This document shows positions 46,953-55,637 of a stretch of DNA of 64,000 nucleotides, in pieces (position 1 is the stretch's first letter; the number at the start of each line of letters is the position of its first letter). The notes below the pieces were generated by a model that was not told where the DNA came from, did not search any database, and saw nothing but the letters and a program-made list of their open reading frames with translations. A program made the translations under genes and the position numbers. Where the stretch lies: positions 17,287 through 81,286 of IMG/VR virus record IMGVR_UViG_3300040770_000152, one strand, 5' to 3'. Source of the stretch: a virus.

Positions 46953-48473
46953 ATGAATACACAGAATCCCAATCAGAGGCTTACTAATAAGATAAGTTCC
47001 ATGGATGCTCAGGTTTTCGAGAGCAACATAAAAAGTTCCGTTGCATCTAATTTAATTAGTGATAATGCAAAAGAGATTGAACGTGTAGTTAAGTACCACC
47101 TATACTGGAAATTCTATCAGGGGCTTCATTATAATCAAGCTAATGATGCGTTCATTACTTTTAATTATGTTAGAGCATTTATTGATAAAATAAACCAATT
47201 TTTATTGGGTGATGATGGTTTCAGTTTTAAGGTTCAGGGCTACTATTCCGATACTGTAGATGAAGTAATTGAGGATAGTGTTGGTAAACTTATTATGGGT
47301 GTTTGGAGAAAAAATAAACATAAGCAACTTGCACAAGAACTATTACAGATGGGTAGTGTATGTGGAGATAGTTGGATAGGTGTATTCTTTAAGGATGGTC
47401 TAGGAATAGAACTTAAATTATTCGATAGTAGAAAATGTTTTCCCGAGTTTACAGATGGTGATACGGATAACCTAAAATCTTTTAAAGTTATCAATACTCT
47501 TGAAGAAGGTGGGGACTACAAGATCATGGTATACGTATACACTAAGACACACGTAACTACTTGGAAGCAAAAAACTACACAATCTAAAAATGTAAAAGAT
47601 AGGGATATGTACGATTATGTTACTACGGAGCATGGTCTAGGTAAAGTGCCAGTAGTACATTTTAAAAACAAGCCTACCAGTAACGGGTACTATGCTAGTT
47701 CTGATGCGGAGGATATTCTAAAATTAAATAAGGTTTATAATGAATTGCACCAAGAGTTAAAAGGTATCATCGATTACCATTCAGCTCCTACAACTGTAGT
47801 AACTGGGGCAACTGTAAAAAATATGTCTAGGGGTATCGGTAAAGTTTGGAGTGGTTTACCACCAGAGGCAAACGTTTTTAACCTAGGCTTGGATGTTGAC
47901 TTGTCTGCTTCTATGGAATTTCTTGACCGCTTAAAAACTGCCATGCACGAACTATCAGATATTCCTGAGGGCGTACTGGGTAAGATTCAATCTATATCAG
48001 GTACTTCTGCGGCAGCTTTAAAACTTACGTACCAACCAATTTACCAGAGAGCAGCTCTAAAGGGACTATCGTATGGTGAGGGAATAAAAATGGTTAATGA
48101 CCTAATAATGGATTACCTGCCTATACTTAAAGCTGGAGGTAAGTTAACTACTAAAGAGACAGAACTTTTAGGTAAGATACCCAATAATTTTAGTGAGGAG
48201 TATGAATGTGCAGCTGTTTGGTCTTATGGTTTCCCTATAGATAGAATGTCTTTACTGCAGGAGTTACAGATAGAGTTCCAGTTAGACTTGGCTTCTATAG
48301 CTGAAGCACTTAAACGCCTAGGAAAAAATAATATCCCAGACTTATTAGAAGAAATACAGGAAGATAAAGTTAAACGAGCGAAGTTGCAACAAGAAATTGC
48401 TGAAATTTTAGGTACTGATGCTACAGCTGGTTGGGATACTCAAGGTACAGATAACACACAACCAGTAAATTAA
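46953..48473 (+). CDS. Portal protein
   Basis: 506 residues directly after the terminase. KYHLYWKFYQGLHY, then FNYVRAFIDKINQFLLGDDG matches the start of SPP1/HK97-type portal proteins ('YY.G.h......n..r..v....fl.G...'). GLGKVPVVHFKNKP, IPEGVLGKIQSISGTSAAAL and a helical stem near 400-450 follow the portal fold order. It forms the dodecameric entry for DNA. Confidence 0.85.
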   Translation: MNTQNPNQRLTNKISSMDAQVFESNIKSSVASNLISDNAKEIERVVKYHLYWKFYQGLHYNQANDAFITFNYVRAFIDKINQFLLGDDGFSFKVQGYYSDTVDEVIEDSVGKLIMGVWRKNKHKQLAQELLQMGSVCGDSWIGVFFKDGLGIELKLFDSRKCFPEFTDGDTDNLKSFKVINTLEEGGDYKIMVYVYTKTHVTTWKQKTTQSKNVKDRDMYDYVTTEHGLGKVPVVHFKNKPTSNGYYASSDAEDILKLNKVYNELHQELKGIIDYHSAPTTVVTGATVKNMSRGIGKVWSGLPPEANVFNLGLDVDLSASMEFLDRLKTAMHELSDIPEGVLGKIQSISGTSAAALKLTYQPIYQRAALKGLSYGEGIKMVNDLIMDYLPILKAGGKLTTKETELLGKIPNNFSEEYECAAVWSYGFPIDRMSLLQELQIEFQLDLASIAEALKRLGKNNIPDLLEEIQEDKVKRAKLQQEIAEILGTDATAGWDTQGTDNTQPVN

Positions 48474-48485
48474 TTTTTAAAAACT

Positions 48486-48516
48486 TTCGTGGATATTAAA
48501 AATTACTATACATTTG
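48486..48516 (+). promoter_or_regulatory. Putative promoter of the capsid genes (TACATTTG)
   Basis: TACATTTG (48509-48516) matches TAnnTTTG. A TTTC at 48485-48488 sits at -33-like distance. It lies in the 140-base gap after the portal and would drive the small protein, scaffold and capsid genes. Confidence 0.5.
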
Positions 48517-48612
48517 TAAGAGGTTAGTCTTTTGGATTATTATTTCGGAACAGGATGCCACCTACCAGAGAAGTAAATTAAAAACAATTATTAATTATCT
48601 AAATCTTAAAAG

Positions 48613-48804
48613 ATGGACACAAATCAAAACGCAGAAAGTTTGCACGAGGTAGGAAAAGGAAAAGCCTCTCCTACAGCACCGGCTTTTGTAAATGCAGGAA
48701 CACCTGCAGCACCTTTAGTTACTATGGAAACAAGTAAAACTAATCCTGAGGTTTCTAAAGAAGCTTCTAGTGCATTACAGGCTAACCTTGTCTCAGGCAA
48801 GTAA
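48613..48804 (+). CDS. Small Ala/Pro-rich protein, 63 aa
   Basis: Low-complexity and probably disordered (SPTAPAFVNAGTPAAPLV). It could be a minor head component or decoration peptide. First gene after the promoter at 48486. Confidence 0.55.
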   Translation: MDTNQNAESLHEVGKGKASPTAPAFVNAGTPAAPLVTMETSKTNPEVSKEASSALQANLVSGK

Positions 48805-48836
48805 AAATTATTAAAAACAATCTTGGAAAAAACACT

Positions 48837-49679
48837 ATGAAAAAATTTCATTTTTTGACAACAACTACGCACACTACTTCGGAACAGACAACAGGACCAC
48901 AAAGAGTAACAATACCAAGAACTATCAACATTGGGGGACAAGAGTTCTCTGTTGCTGATACACCAGAGCTTAATAGCTTGGTTTCATTAATCAGACAAGA
49001 CGCAGCAGCTATCGAAAAAGGTAAACTGTACCCAGCGTTTGAAAAATTACAAAGAGACTACCAAACTTTAGCTACTGCCGAAATTATTAATCCCAGTAAA
49101 GGTAATGCGGGGGAGGAAGTAATTTTAGCAACTGCGGAAGCTAAGTTAGATCAATTGTTTAAAGCTTTCACTGATAAATTAGAACCATTGTTATCTGCTA
49201 ATGCTAGAAATGAAGAAGCTAGTCTTGAGGCTTACAAAAGTAAACTTCTACAAGAAAATTTAGGTAAAGTTATTCCCGAATTAGTAGTTGGTACTACTAG
49301 AGAAGAAATAGACGCATCCCTTGAAAGTTCTAAAAGTTTATGCGCTAAGTACGCACCACAATTTGGAGTTACAAATATTGAGTATCAGATGCAGCATGCA
49401 CCTATAGCCAAAGTTACACCACCACAGGTAGTAAATCAAACGGCACCGCAAGTAGCTCCTAATACCGTTGCTCCACAGACACAAACAGCTCCAGTAACTA
49501 ACGCAAACCCAGAAACTAACGCTATTGCTCCAGAACGAACAGTTGTTTTACCTAGTTCTCCAGCAAGTACTGAAATAGCAAGTACAGAAGCACCTAACGT
49601 TGGCTCAATGTCAATGGACGAGTTCTCACGAAGACGCGAAGAGTTACGTGCAGGATTATCTAATGTTTTAGGCAACTAG
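48837..49679 (+). CDS. Scaffold-like head protein with HFLTT N-terminus
   Basis: 280 residues. Begins MKKFHFLTTTTHTT, shared with the KAPA protein at 25958. The middle is helical (AKLDQLFKAFTDKLEPLLSA, then NARNEEASLEAYKSKLLQEN) as in scaffolding proteins. The C-terminal third is Pro/Thr/Ala-rich with a basic end (FSRRREELRAGLSNVLGN). Its position between portal and major capsid protein, helical content and length favour scaffold, or a protease-less head-maturation protein. A retropepsin-like protease at 25464 may be the missing maturation protease. Confidence 0.65.
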   Translation: MKKFHFLTTTTHTTSEQTTGPQRVTIPRTINIGGQEFSVADTPELNSLVSLIRQDAAAIEKGKLYPAFEKLQRDYQTLATAEIINPSKGNAGEEVILATAEAKLDQLFKAFTDKLEPLLSANARNEEASLEAYKSKLLQENLGKVIPELVVGTTREEIDASLESSKSLCAKYAPQFGVTNIEYQMQHAPIAKVTPPQVVNQTAPQVAPNTVAPQTQTAPVTNANPETNAIAPERTVVLPSSPASTEIASTEAPNVGSMSMDEFSRRREELRAGLSNVLGN

Positions 49680-49733
49680 TCGTTCAAAAACGAGAACATT
49701 AAAAAAGAATCCTAATCTTATAATTAAATAACT

Positions 49734-50726
49734 ATGTTATTATCAATTTTTTCATTCATTTTATTGGCTGTATTTTCTTTTGCGGAAGTTACATCACAGT
49801 CTACATCAGCTGCAGGGTATACTCCAATCCCAGAGGCAGTAAGAGCTTTTTACTCTAAAGAGGTACTTTTTCAAGCACAACCTATCTGTAAATTTTTACA
49901 ATTCGCCAAGCAAAAAAGAGACTTGCAAGCAATTAGAGGTAAGTCAATCACATTTACTAAGTACGGTAATTTAGCAGGTGGAGGTTCTATTAACGAAGAG
50001 GACATTCTTGCAGCTAACAATTTAGTTACAAGTGAGATCACTATTACAGTTAAAGAACAGGCTAACATGGTTACATTAACCGAGTTATTGCTTAGAACTT
50101 CTTTACTTGACGTAATGGGAGATGCTTCTAAATTACTTGCTAATAACTTAGCTACAGTTCTAGACAAACAATTTAGAGACGCTTGTTTAAGCACTACTAA
50201 TGTTGTGTTTGGAGATGGAGCTGCTTCTACTACAGGTATGTCTACTTCTTCTGTATTTAATAGTAAAACTGTTAAAGATGCCGTAGAGATATTAGCTACT
50301 AACAATGCACCTAAATTCAACGGAGAGTACTATGTATGCGTTGCGCACCCTAAGCAGTTACGTCAATTGAGAGATGATGCAGCTTGGATTAATGCTAATA
50401 CTTACATGGGTAGAAGACAATTATACATTGGTGAGGTAGGTATGTACGAAGGAGTCGTATTTATCGAGACTACTAATATGTCTTTATTAACGTCTGCTCA
50501 GACCGTGGCTAAATACGGAGGTACTTTTGCACCAGCAGCTTCTTGTGAAGCAGTAATTTTTGGAGAAAACGCTTATGCTTGGGCAGTTGCGTTGGACGTA
50601 GAATTACGTGACGATGGTGTTAAAGAAATGGGACGTAAGAGAACATTAGGTTGGTACGGTATATGGGGAATCGGTTTAATCGAGGAAGATAACGTAATCA
50701 AAATTCTAACCGCAGCTACCCTTTAA
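49734..50726 (+). CDS. Major capsid protein (N4-gp56 family, HK97 fold)
   Basis: 330 residues. SKEVLFQAQPICKFLQFAKQ, then KSITFTKYGNLAGGGSINE and VTLTELLLRTSLLDVM follow the N4-gp56 major capsid pattern. YYVCVAHPKQLRQLRDDAAW and GEVGMYEGVVFIETTNM complete it. The N-terminal 18 residues (LLSIFSFILLAVFSFAEV) are strongly hydrophobic and look like a signal peptide, unexpected for a capsid protein; there is no in-frame ATG downstream. A terminator hairpin overlaps its stop codon, probably setting its expression relative to downstream genes. Confidence 0.85.
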   Translation: MLLSIFSFILLAVFSFAEVTSQSTSAAGYTPIPEAVRAFYSKEVLFQAQPICKFLQFAKQKRDLQAIRGKSITFTKYGNLAGGGSINEEDILAANNLVTSEITITVKEQANMVTLTELLLRTSLLDVMGDASKLLANNLATVLDKQFRDACLSTTNVVFGDGAASTTGMSTSSVFNSKTVKDAVEILATNNAPKFNGEYYVCVAHPKQLRQLRDDAAWINANTYMGRRQLYIGEVGMYEGVVFIETTNMSLLTSAQTVAKYGGTFAPAASCEAVIFGENAYAWAVALDVELRDDGVKEMGRKRTLGWYGIWGIGLIEEDNVIKILTAATL

Positions 50727-50745
50727 TAGGGTGGTTGCTTTTTAT
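50712..50745 (+). terminator. Terminator overlapping the capsid stop codon
   Basis: GCAGCTACCCT (50712-50722) pairs with AGGGTGGTTGC (50728-50738), two G-U pairs, loop TTAAT containing the stop, then TTTTTATTTT. The position suggests a partial terminator that makes capsid transcripts more abundant than those of later genes. Confidence 0.72.
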
Positions 50746-50756
50746 TTTAAAATACT

Positions 50757-51170
50757 ATGAGTACAAGAAAAAGATCAGCGGCACAAGTCGTTAAAGAACC
50801 AGTAGTTGCAACAACAGCAACACCAGTAGAAACAGTAGTAACTACAGAAGAAGTAGTAAAAGCTGAAAAACTAGAAGTTTTAGGTGAACAAGTAGTCGAT
50901 AACAAAGGTACGGGAGTTGCAGAAACTACCGCACCAGCAGTAGTTGAACCAGTAGCTAAAGCGGCTAAATTGGCTAAAGTAGAAGAACCTATTGCAGAAG
51001 CAGCTTCGGTTGAAGAAGCTACTGAAAAAATGTACGATTGTATGGGTCTTAAAGATCATACTTGCCGTATCGGAGGTAACGTTGTAACTGTAATTAAGGA
51101 TAAGTATCAGACTTTCCCAGCTACCGTTGCTATGGTGCTTCAAACAGCTAGAATTGTTATCGTAAAATAA
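50757..51170 (+). CDS. Head-associated protein with disordered N-terminus, 137 aa
   Basis: Residues 1-90 are Ala/Val/Glu/Lys-rich and repetitive. The last 45 (MYDCMGLKDHTCRIGGNVV, then FPATVAMVLQTARIVIVK) form a folded domain. Follows the major capsid protein, so a head decoration or connector-type protein is likely; not assignable further. Confidence 0.6.
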   Translation: MSTRKRSAAQVVKEPVVATTATPVETVVTTEEVVKAEKLEVLGEQVVDNKGTGVAETTAPAVVEPVAKAAKLAKVEEPIAEAASVEEATEKMYDCMGLKDHTCRIGGNVVTVIKDKYQTFPATVAMVLQTARIVIVK

Positions 51171-51187
51171 TTTAATTAGCAAACACA

Positions 51188-52108
51188 ATGGTTAAAGATA
51201 ATATACTATCCACAGTTAGAAGATACATTTTTGACAACTACCCAATTCAGGTAATGACTTTGGGTGGTTTAGTGGGTAGTACGTTTTCTTTAAGCGCCAC
51301 CAGACTTAAAATAGTTAAAACTGGAGATGCTCCAGAAACCCCTTTTTTGGATTCCGATGTTACAGGAAAAACTTTTGGGGAGTTACTAGAACTCTTGGTA
51401 GGCAAAAATGTACCGTTGGCTTTTACCGCTTCATTCCGTTCTGATGAACCCATAGCTTCCATTATTAGCATGACTGAGGTTCCTATGACTGGAGAAATTA
51501 AACTCTACACAAAAACCTTTTATTCGGATAAGAGTGTTATGGATTTTGTTCGTTTGTATTTAGTAGGTTTCATGGATTACCCAGAAGCTATGTCTACAGA
51601 GGAAATAGATGCATTACTCGAATCCTTTACTGGTAGGTCTTTTGACCATTTATGCTTGTATGTGGCTATACTTCTTGTAGATTACAGAAGAGTTTTTGCT
51701 TACGCTCAAACTATTTTTGATGGATCCACTTTTAGTGATGGTACTGGTAGTGATGTGGGAGGACAATTAACGGGAGGACTAGACAACATAACTGTTACTA
51801 TAGGCAATACATTCAGTCTTTCGGACTCAGAAGATTTACAAAAATTGTACCCTACTAGTGATAATGGAACTGCAATCGGTTCAGAAAATTTCTTTGGAGA
51901 TGTTAACTCTATTTGGTACAAATTATTTTTATGGTTAAGGGATAAATTAGAACAAGGTTTTTCTGACTACTCATTTAGAAAAAATAACGGAATGTGGTCT
52001 AGAGCTACTTTAGACAGACCACTATCATACTTCCAATACTTTGACAGCTATCCTTACTCAGAACAAACACAGCAAATACGCTCAGGCTTTTCACGAGGCA
52101 GTGACTAA
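51188..52108 (+). CDS. Hypothetical virion protein, 306 aa
   Basis: Lies between head and tail genes. Beta-strand N-terminal half and a Gly/Ser/Asp-rich stretch in the middle (about 175-205), with a helical C-terminus. Candidate head-tail connector or tail protein. Its end overlaps the next gene if that gene starts at its first possible codon. Confidence 0.6.
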   Translation: MVKDNILSTVRRYIFDNYPIQVMTLGGLVGSTFSLSATRLKIVKTGDAPETPFLDSDVTGKTFGELLELLVGKNVPLAFTASFRSDEPIASIISMTEVPMTGEIKLYTKTFYSDKSVMDFVRLYLVGFMDYPEAMSTEEIDALLESFTGRSFDHLCLYVAILLVDYRRVFAYAQTIFDGSTFSDGTGSDVGGQLTGGLDNITVTIGNTFSLSDSEDLQKLYPTSDNGTAIGSENFFGDVNSIWYKLFLWLRDKLEQGFSDYSFRKNNGMWSRATLDRPLSYFQYFDSYPYSEQTQQIRSGFSRGSD

Positions 52109-52478
52109 TTCCCCAAAGGTAGTTACTATTATACTAGTACAATTACCTCAAGAGGGAGAACCAGCAACATTTGAAAACTTTACCGGAATACAAGCAGCCG
52201 AGGTAACTAAGACAGTTACCTTAAATTGTTTATACAACAAAAATGACCTAGACTTTGACGAAAGTTACGCAGGATACCAGAACATAGCTTCCGGAACACT
52301 ATACTTTTCTCCTAAGCAACTTATACAGGCATTTGGTACTTTTCGCCTAGATGGTAGAGAGGTACGTTTTGTATTGGACGGTAAGGAGTATAATACTATA
52401 GATGTATCTCTTTCTGAGGAACTTTTCGATACTTGTATAGCAGTCGAATTTAATATTAAAGATAAACTTCGCGGATAA
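52101..52478 (+). CDS. Hypothetical virion protein, about 125 aa (start uncertain)
   Basis: GTG 52101 within GTGACTAA would overlap the previous stop by 8 bases; the longest frame uses TTG 52041 and overlaps by 68. The body is beta-rich (VVTIILVQLPQEG, TKTVTLNCLY, IASGTLYFSP), as in small head-completion or tail proteins. Ends coupled to the next gene. Confidence 0.55.
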   Translation: MTNSPKVVTIILVQLPQEGEPATFENFTGIQAAEVTKTVTLNCLYNKNDLDFDESYAGYQNIASGTLYFSPKQLIQAFGTFRLDGREVRFVLDGKEYNTIDVSLSEELFDTCIAVEFNIKDKLRG

Positions 52479-52903
52479 TGAACAAAGCAGCTATAATATC
52501 TAGAGGTATGAAAGTGGCTAGTTCCCACCCAAAAGCTAAAGCACCTAATGTCGCTAAAGATTTTCCAAAGGGTATGGAACTTTTTGCTGAATCTATGGCT
52601 GTTTACTTCGTTAAGTACGTTACTGAAAGAGTTGAAGAAGAGTACAAAATTCCGCTACTGGGTATAACGCTAAGTAAAGGTGAATTGTTACGTAGTGTGG
52701 AGCAAAAAGAAAGCGTTGTTACTATCACTAACGGTAGAATTCAAGATGTAAAGTATCGAGAAATCTGGCGTTACTTTGAGTATGGACGTATGGATAAAGG
52801 TGTGATTCCTGACCCTATTCTAAAGAAAATATTTTTAGAATTTCGTCCAGTGTACAAAGAAGCTTTGAAAAAACACATAAAGTCTAAGTCAAGTAAGAGA
52901 TAG
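52478..52903 (+). CDS. Hypothetical minor virion protein, 141 aa
   Basis: Helical with a short beta hairpin (SVVTITNGRIQDVKYREIWR). Its size, position after the head genes and the EIWRYFEYGR segment recall minor tail/head-closure proteins of the HK97 gp10 type. Tentative. Confidence 0.5.
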   Translation: MNKAAIISRGMKVASSHPKAKAPNVAKDFPKGMELFAESMAVYFVKYVTERVEEEYKIPLLGITLSKGELLRSVEQKESVVTITNGRIQDVKYREIWRYFEYGRMDKGVIPDPILKKIFLEFRPVYKEALKKHIKSKSSKR

Positions 52904-52904
52904 T

Positions 52905-53081
52905 ATGAGAAAAGTAAAAAAACATTTGCGTAAAGGGCGTATAGTAAAAGCCCACAGTAGAAAAGTTAGTTGGACTTTTGGTGGTAAGAGGTACTCAGGT
53001 ACTGAACTTCTTAGTAAAGAAACTTCCACTCACCGATTTGCTAGAACTGAGAACGGAAAAATTAAACGTATTAAAAAATAA
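52905..53081 (+). CDS. Small basic protein with HxR tag, 58 aa
   Basis: An uninterrupted frame starting one base after the previous stop (MRKVKKHLRKG, RIVKAHSRKV). Two [VR]K-x-H-x-R units as in the following genes, then a short Ser/Gly/Thr-rich tail. Five bases separate it from the next member. Confidence 0.6.
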   Translation: MRKVKKHLRKGRIVKAHSRKVSWTFGGKRYSGTELLSKETSTHRFARTENGKIKRIKK

Positions 53082-53086
53082 AAATT

Positions 53087-53452
53087 ATGGCTACAACGGT
53101 AAGGTCACACTCAAGAAGTGTAAAAGGTAAAAAGAATACTAGTGTTAAGCGTCATGCACGTACAGTAAAGAGCCACTCTAGGTATGGTACTGAAGCGTAC
53201 AACCTTAAACGTAGATTATCTAGTTCTATGACAGGTGCAGGAAAGGACAAAGCTGGAACCAACAAAATGTCAACAGTTAACGTGGACAAATTAGTTGCTA
53301 ACGACAGACGTAGAGACAAGAGGGCAGGTATTCCTCAGGCGACTAGTAAGATTCATAACCTTAGACGTATTATTGCTAATGATGGAGGTAATACGTTTGG
53401 TAGCTCCCACGATTCTGATGGTAGAAGAATACTTAAAAAGAAAAAGAAATAG
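53087..53452 (+). CDS. HxR-tagged basic protein, 121 aa
   Basis: The N-terminus carries three V-[KR]-x-H-x-R units: TVRSHSR, SVKRHAR and TVKSHSR, linked by VKGKKN. The C-terminal part is basic and includes VDKLVANDRRRDKRAG. Part of a run of four complete tagged genes with 2-5-base spacing. No known family for the C-terminus. Confidence 0.65.
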   Translation: MATTVRSHSRSVKGKKNTSVKRHARTVKSHSRYGTEAYNLKRRLSSSMTGAGKDKAGTNKMSTVNVDKLVANDRRRDKRAGIPQATSKIHNLRRIIANDGGNTFGSSHDSDGRRILKKKKK

Positions 53453-53454
53453 TT

Positions 53455-54054
53455 ATGAATTACACTACAGTTAAAAGGCATACTAGGGTTGGTAAGAATA
53501 AAGTATCTACGGTACGCAGGCACGCAAGAAGTGTTGCTCCTAGTAAACTTGTTTCCCAATTCAAGAATCGTTACGCTATTAAGTCGGGTGTTACCGTTAC
53601 CAAAGGTGATTATCCTGACCCAGAGGGTACTTCTATGGCTTTAACTGAAAGTAAGGTCTCTAAACACTCTAAAATTCCTACGGATCATAAAATTACTCTC
53701 AAAGACAAGAAAATTAAATCCTCGGGCGAAAATCAGGATACTCTTGTACACCACGAGCTTTCCCACATACTTGCTAGAGAGAAAAAATTAAAGACTTTGC
53801 CCGAATTTAAAGACTTGATTACTGAGGTTAGAAAAACCCCAACCTATAAGAACCAGGTAAAGAACGATGATACTTATGGTAAGGACACAGAGGAAATTTT
53901 TGCCCGTTTATATTCTCAGGTAAATACGGGTGATACAAGTTCAAATGATTACCTATTTAATAAAAAAGAATTACGTAAATTAGCTCCATTAATGGGGAAA
54001 CTATTAACAAAAGTTTCAGGTACTAAAAATAGTATTAGAGGCACTAAAAAATAA
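53455..54054 (+). CDS. HxR-tagged zincin-like metallopeptidase, 199 aa
   Basis: The N-terminal tag is TVKRHTRVGKNKVSTVRRH. The catalytic domain contains DTLVHHELSHILARE with HELSH (HExxH, about residue 99), and a downstream TEEIFARLYSQV whose Glu could be the third ligand. Metallopeptidases in this position might process virion or host-envelope proteins. That the tag joins an enzyme domain here and unrelated tails in its neighbours argues that it is a separable targeting module. Confidence 0.7.
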   Translation: MNYTTVKRHTRVGKNKVSTVRRHARSVAPSKLVSQFKNRYAIKSGVTVTKGDYPDPEGTSMALTESKVSKHSKIPTDHKITLKDKKIKSSGENQDTLVHHELSHILAREKKLKTLPEFKDLITEVRKTPTYKNQVKNDDTYGKDTEEIFARLYSQVNTGDTSSNDYLFNKKELRKLAPLMGKLLTKVSGTKNSIRGTKK

Positions 54055-54059
54055 GAGGT

Positions 54060-54470
54060 ATGGCAACTACAGTAAAATCACATTCAAGATCGGTTAAGGG
54101 TAAAGGAAATACTTCGGTTAAGAGGCATAGTCGTAAAGCTGGTAAACAAACTTTAGGCCACAAGGTTAAGACCAGTCTAGCATACAAGGGAGTAAAAAAC
54201 CCTATTCGTAGCGATATGGAAAGTACCAGAGAACAACTTAAAGATGGTGGTTTTAAAACCTCTTTATCTGCTATGAAAAAAGGAGGTATAGCTGAAAAGC
54301 GTGCCTATATAATGGCTCACAAATTAGACGATTTTACAGGTTCCCACAAAGTAGATGGTACTAAAAAGTCACGTAAAAGCTCTAAGTTGCACAAGCCTAT
54401 GGTTAAGAAAAAGGTAGCTGCAAACTCTGTTGAGGCATATAAAAGATTCACCACTAAAAAAAGAAGATAA
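54060..54470 (+). CDS. HxR-tagged basic protein, 136 aa
   Basis: Tag TVKSHSRSVKGKGNTSVKRH then SRKAG. The remainder includes ESTREQLKDGGFKTSLSAM and a very basic C-terminus (KSRKSSKLHKPMVKKKV). DNA- or membrane-binding is plausible from the charge alone. Confidence 0.62.
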   Translation: MATTVKSHSRSVKGKGNTSVKRHSRKAGKQTLGHKVKTSLAYKGVKNPIRSDMESTREQLKDGGFKTSLSAMKKGGIAEKRAYIMAHKLDDFTGSHKVDGTKKSRKSSKLHKPMVKKKVAANSVEAYKRFTTKKRR

Positions 54471-54473
54471 AAT

Positions 54474-55034
54474 ATGGCAACTACAGTAAAGTCACACGCT
54501 AGAAGCGTAAAGGGAAAAGGTAACACCAGTGTTAAAAGGCACTCTAGAGTTAGTAAGGGTAAAAACTCTAAATGTTCTAGTATGTCTATGGAGATGTGCA
54601 AGGAAAAATACGCTATGATGGTAGAGAAGTATGGTAAAGATTCTCCACAGGCTGAAAAAATGGCTATGAAAATGGAGAGTATGGATACCGTTGAAAAATC
54701 TTCACGTATGAAGAAAGTAAAAAAATATTCTAGAGAATCTTCTCGTACTCCTATTGACGAGGAGATATTGGTTAAGAATGCTAAGAAAAAATTTGGAGAC
54801 CGCAGAGTTAGTAAAAAAGTTGGTCCTAAAGGTGTAGACGCTATTTACGCCAAAACTCCAGAACTGGATAACCCAAACTATAAGAAAAAGATACACAGGG
54901 GGACTAAGATGGGAACTTCTGTAATTTCTATAGCTGCAGATAAAAAAAGATACAGGGTAGCGTCTAACGGTAAAACTCCAGATACTTGGCATGAAGTTAA
55001 AAAATACGGTACTAAGAAAAGTAGAAAAAAATAA
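54474..55034 (+). CDS. HxR-tagged basic protein, 186 aa
   Basis: Tag TVKSHARSVKGKGNTSVKRH nearly identical to that of the preceding gene. Then a Met/Lys-rich helix (CKEKYAMMVEKYGKDSPQAE) and a C-terminal domain (about 110-180: GVDAIYAKTPELDNPNYKKK, KRYRVASNGKT, TWHEVKKYG) that may be a small folded unit. Unknown function. Confidence 0.62.
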   Translation: MATTVKSHARSVKGKGNTSVKRHSRVSKGKNSKCSSMSMEMCKEKYAMMVEKYGKDSPQAEKMAMKMESMDTVEKSSRMKKVKKYSRESSRTPIDEEILVKNAKKKFGDRRVSKKVGPKGVDAIYAKTPELDNPNYKKKIHRGTKMGTSVISIAADKKRYRVASNGKTPDTWHEVKKYGTKKSRKK

Positions 55035-55040
55035 ACCGCT

Positions 55041-55634
55041 ATGCTACTAACACTGCAAGATGTCCATGAGGGATTTTTTAAACTATTCCAGCCAAAGGTT
55101 ACTGTTTCATTAGGTACAGTTCCCTTGGACATTTCTGTTGTGTATGCTAGGCACTCTAACAGAGAGTACGCTAAAAAACTTGAAGAGGCTTACCCTAGGA
55201 TAGTACTTCTAGACAAAACAATTAGTTTTTCTAGTGATTGGAGACCTAATGAAGAAAAGACTATACTTGCTTACGAGTACGACCCAGAGGGAAAAGTTAT
55301 AGGCGCTCATTTAGGTAAGGATCCTATAGAGCTAGTATTTGAGTATCAGGTATCAGGTTACTTTGATAACTTACTACATAAGTTAGCTTTCATGCAGTGG
55401 GTATTTGAAAATTTCCGTGCTTTTGGAGGTTTATTATTCAACCCTATTGAAGTAGAGGGGGAACTGGTTGGTGACAAGGTTACTTACTCTATGTACACAG
55501 ATGAGTTTGAGAGAACTGATGGTATTTTTGAGTACACTTTATTTTTTACTCTTAGACCATTAGTTCATTTAGAAAAGGTAGAGTTACTAGACCTAGTAGA
55601 AACACACAACATAAATATTAATTTAAAGAATTAA
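55041..55634 (+). CDS. Hypothetical tail-region protein, 197 aa
   Basis: Beta-rich, with YDPEGKVIGAHLGKDPIELV and VFENFRAFGGLLFNPIEVEG. Located between the tagged genes and the fibre, so likely a tail or baseplate-type component. No specific family recognised. Confidence 0.55.
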   Translation: MLLTLQDVHEGFFKLFQPKVTVSLGTVPLDISVVYARHSNREYAKKLEEAYPRIVLLDKTISFSSDWRPNEEKTILAYEYDPEGKVIGAHLGKDPIELVFEYQVSGYFDNLLHKLAFMQWVFENFRAFGGLLFNPIEVEGELVGDKVTYSMYTDEFERTDGIFEYTLFFTLRPLVHLEKVELLDLVETHNININLKN

Positions 55635-55637
55635 AGT

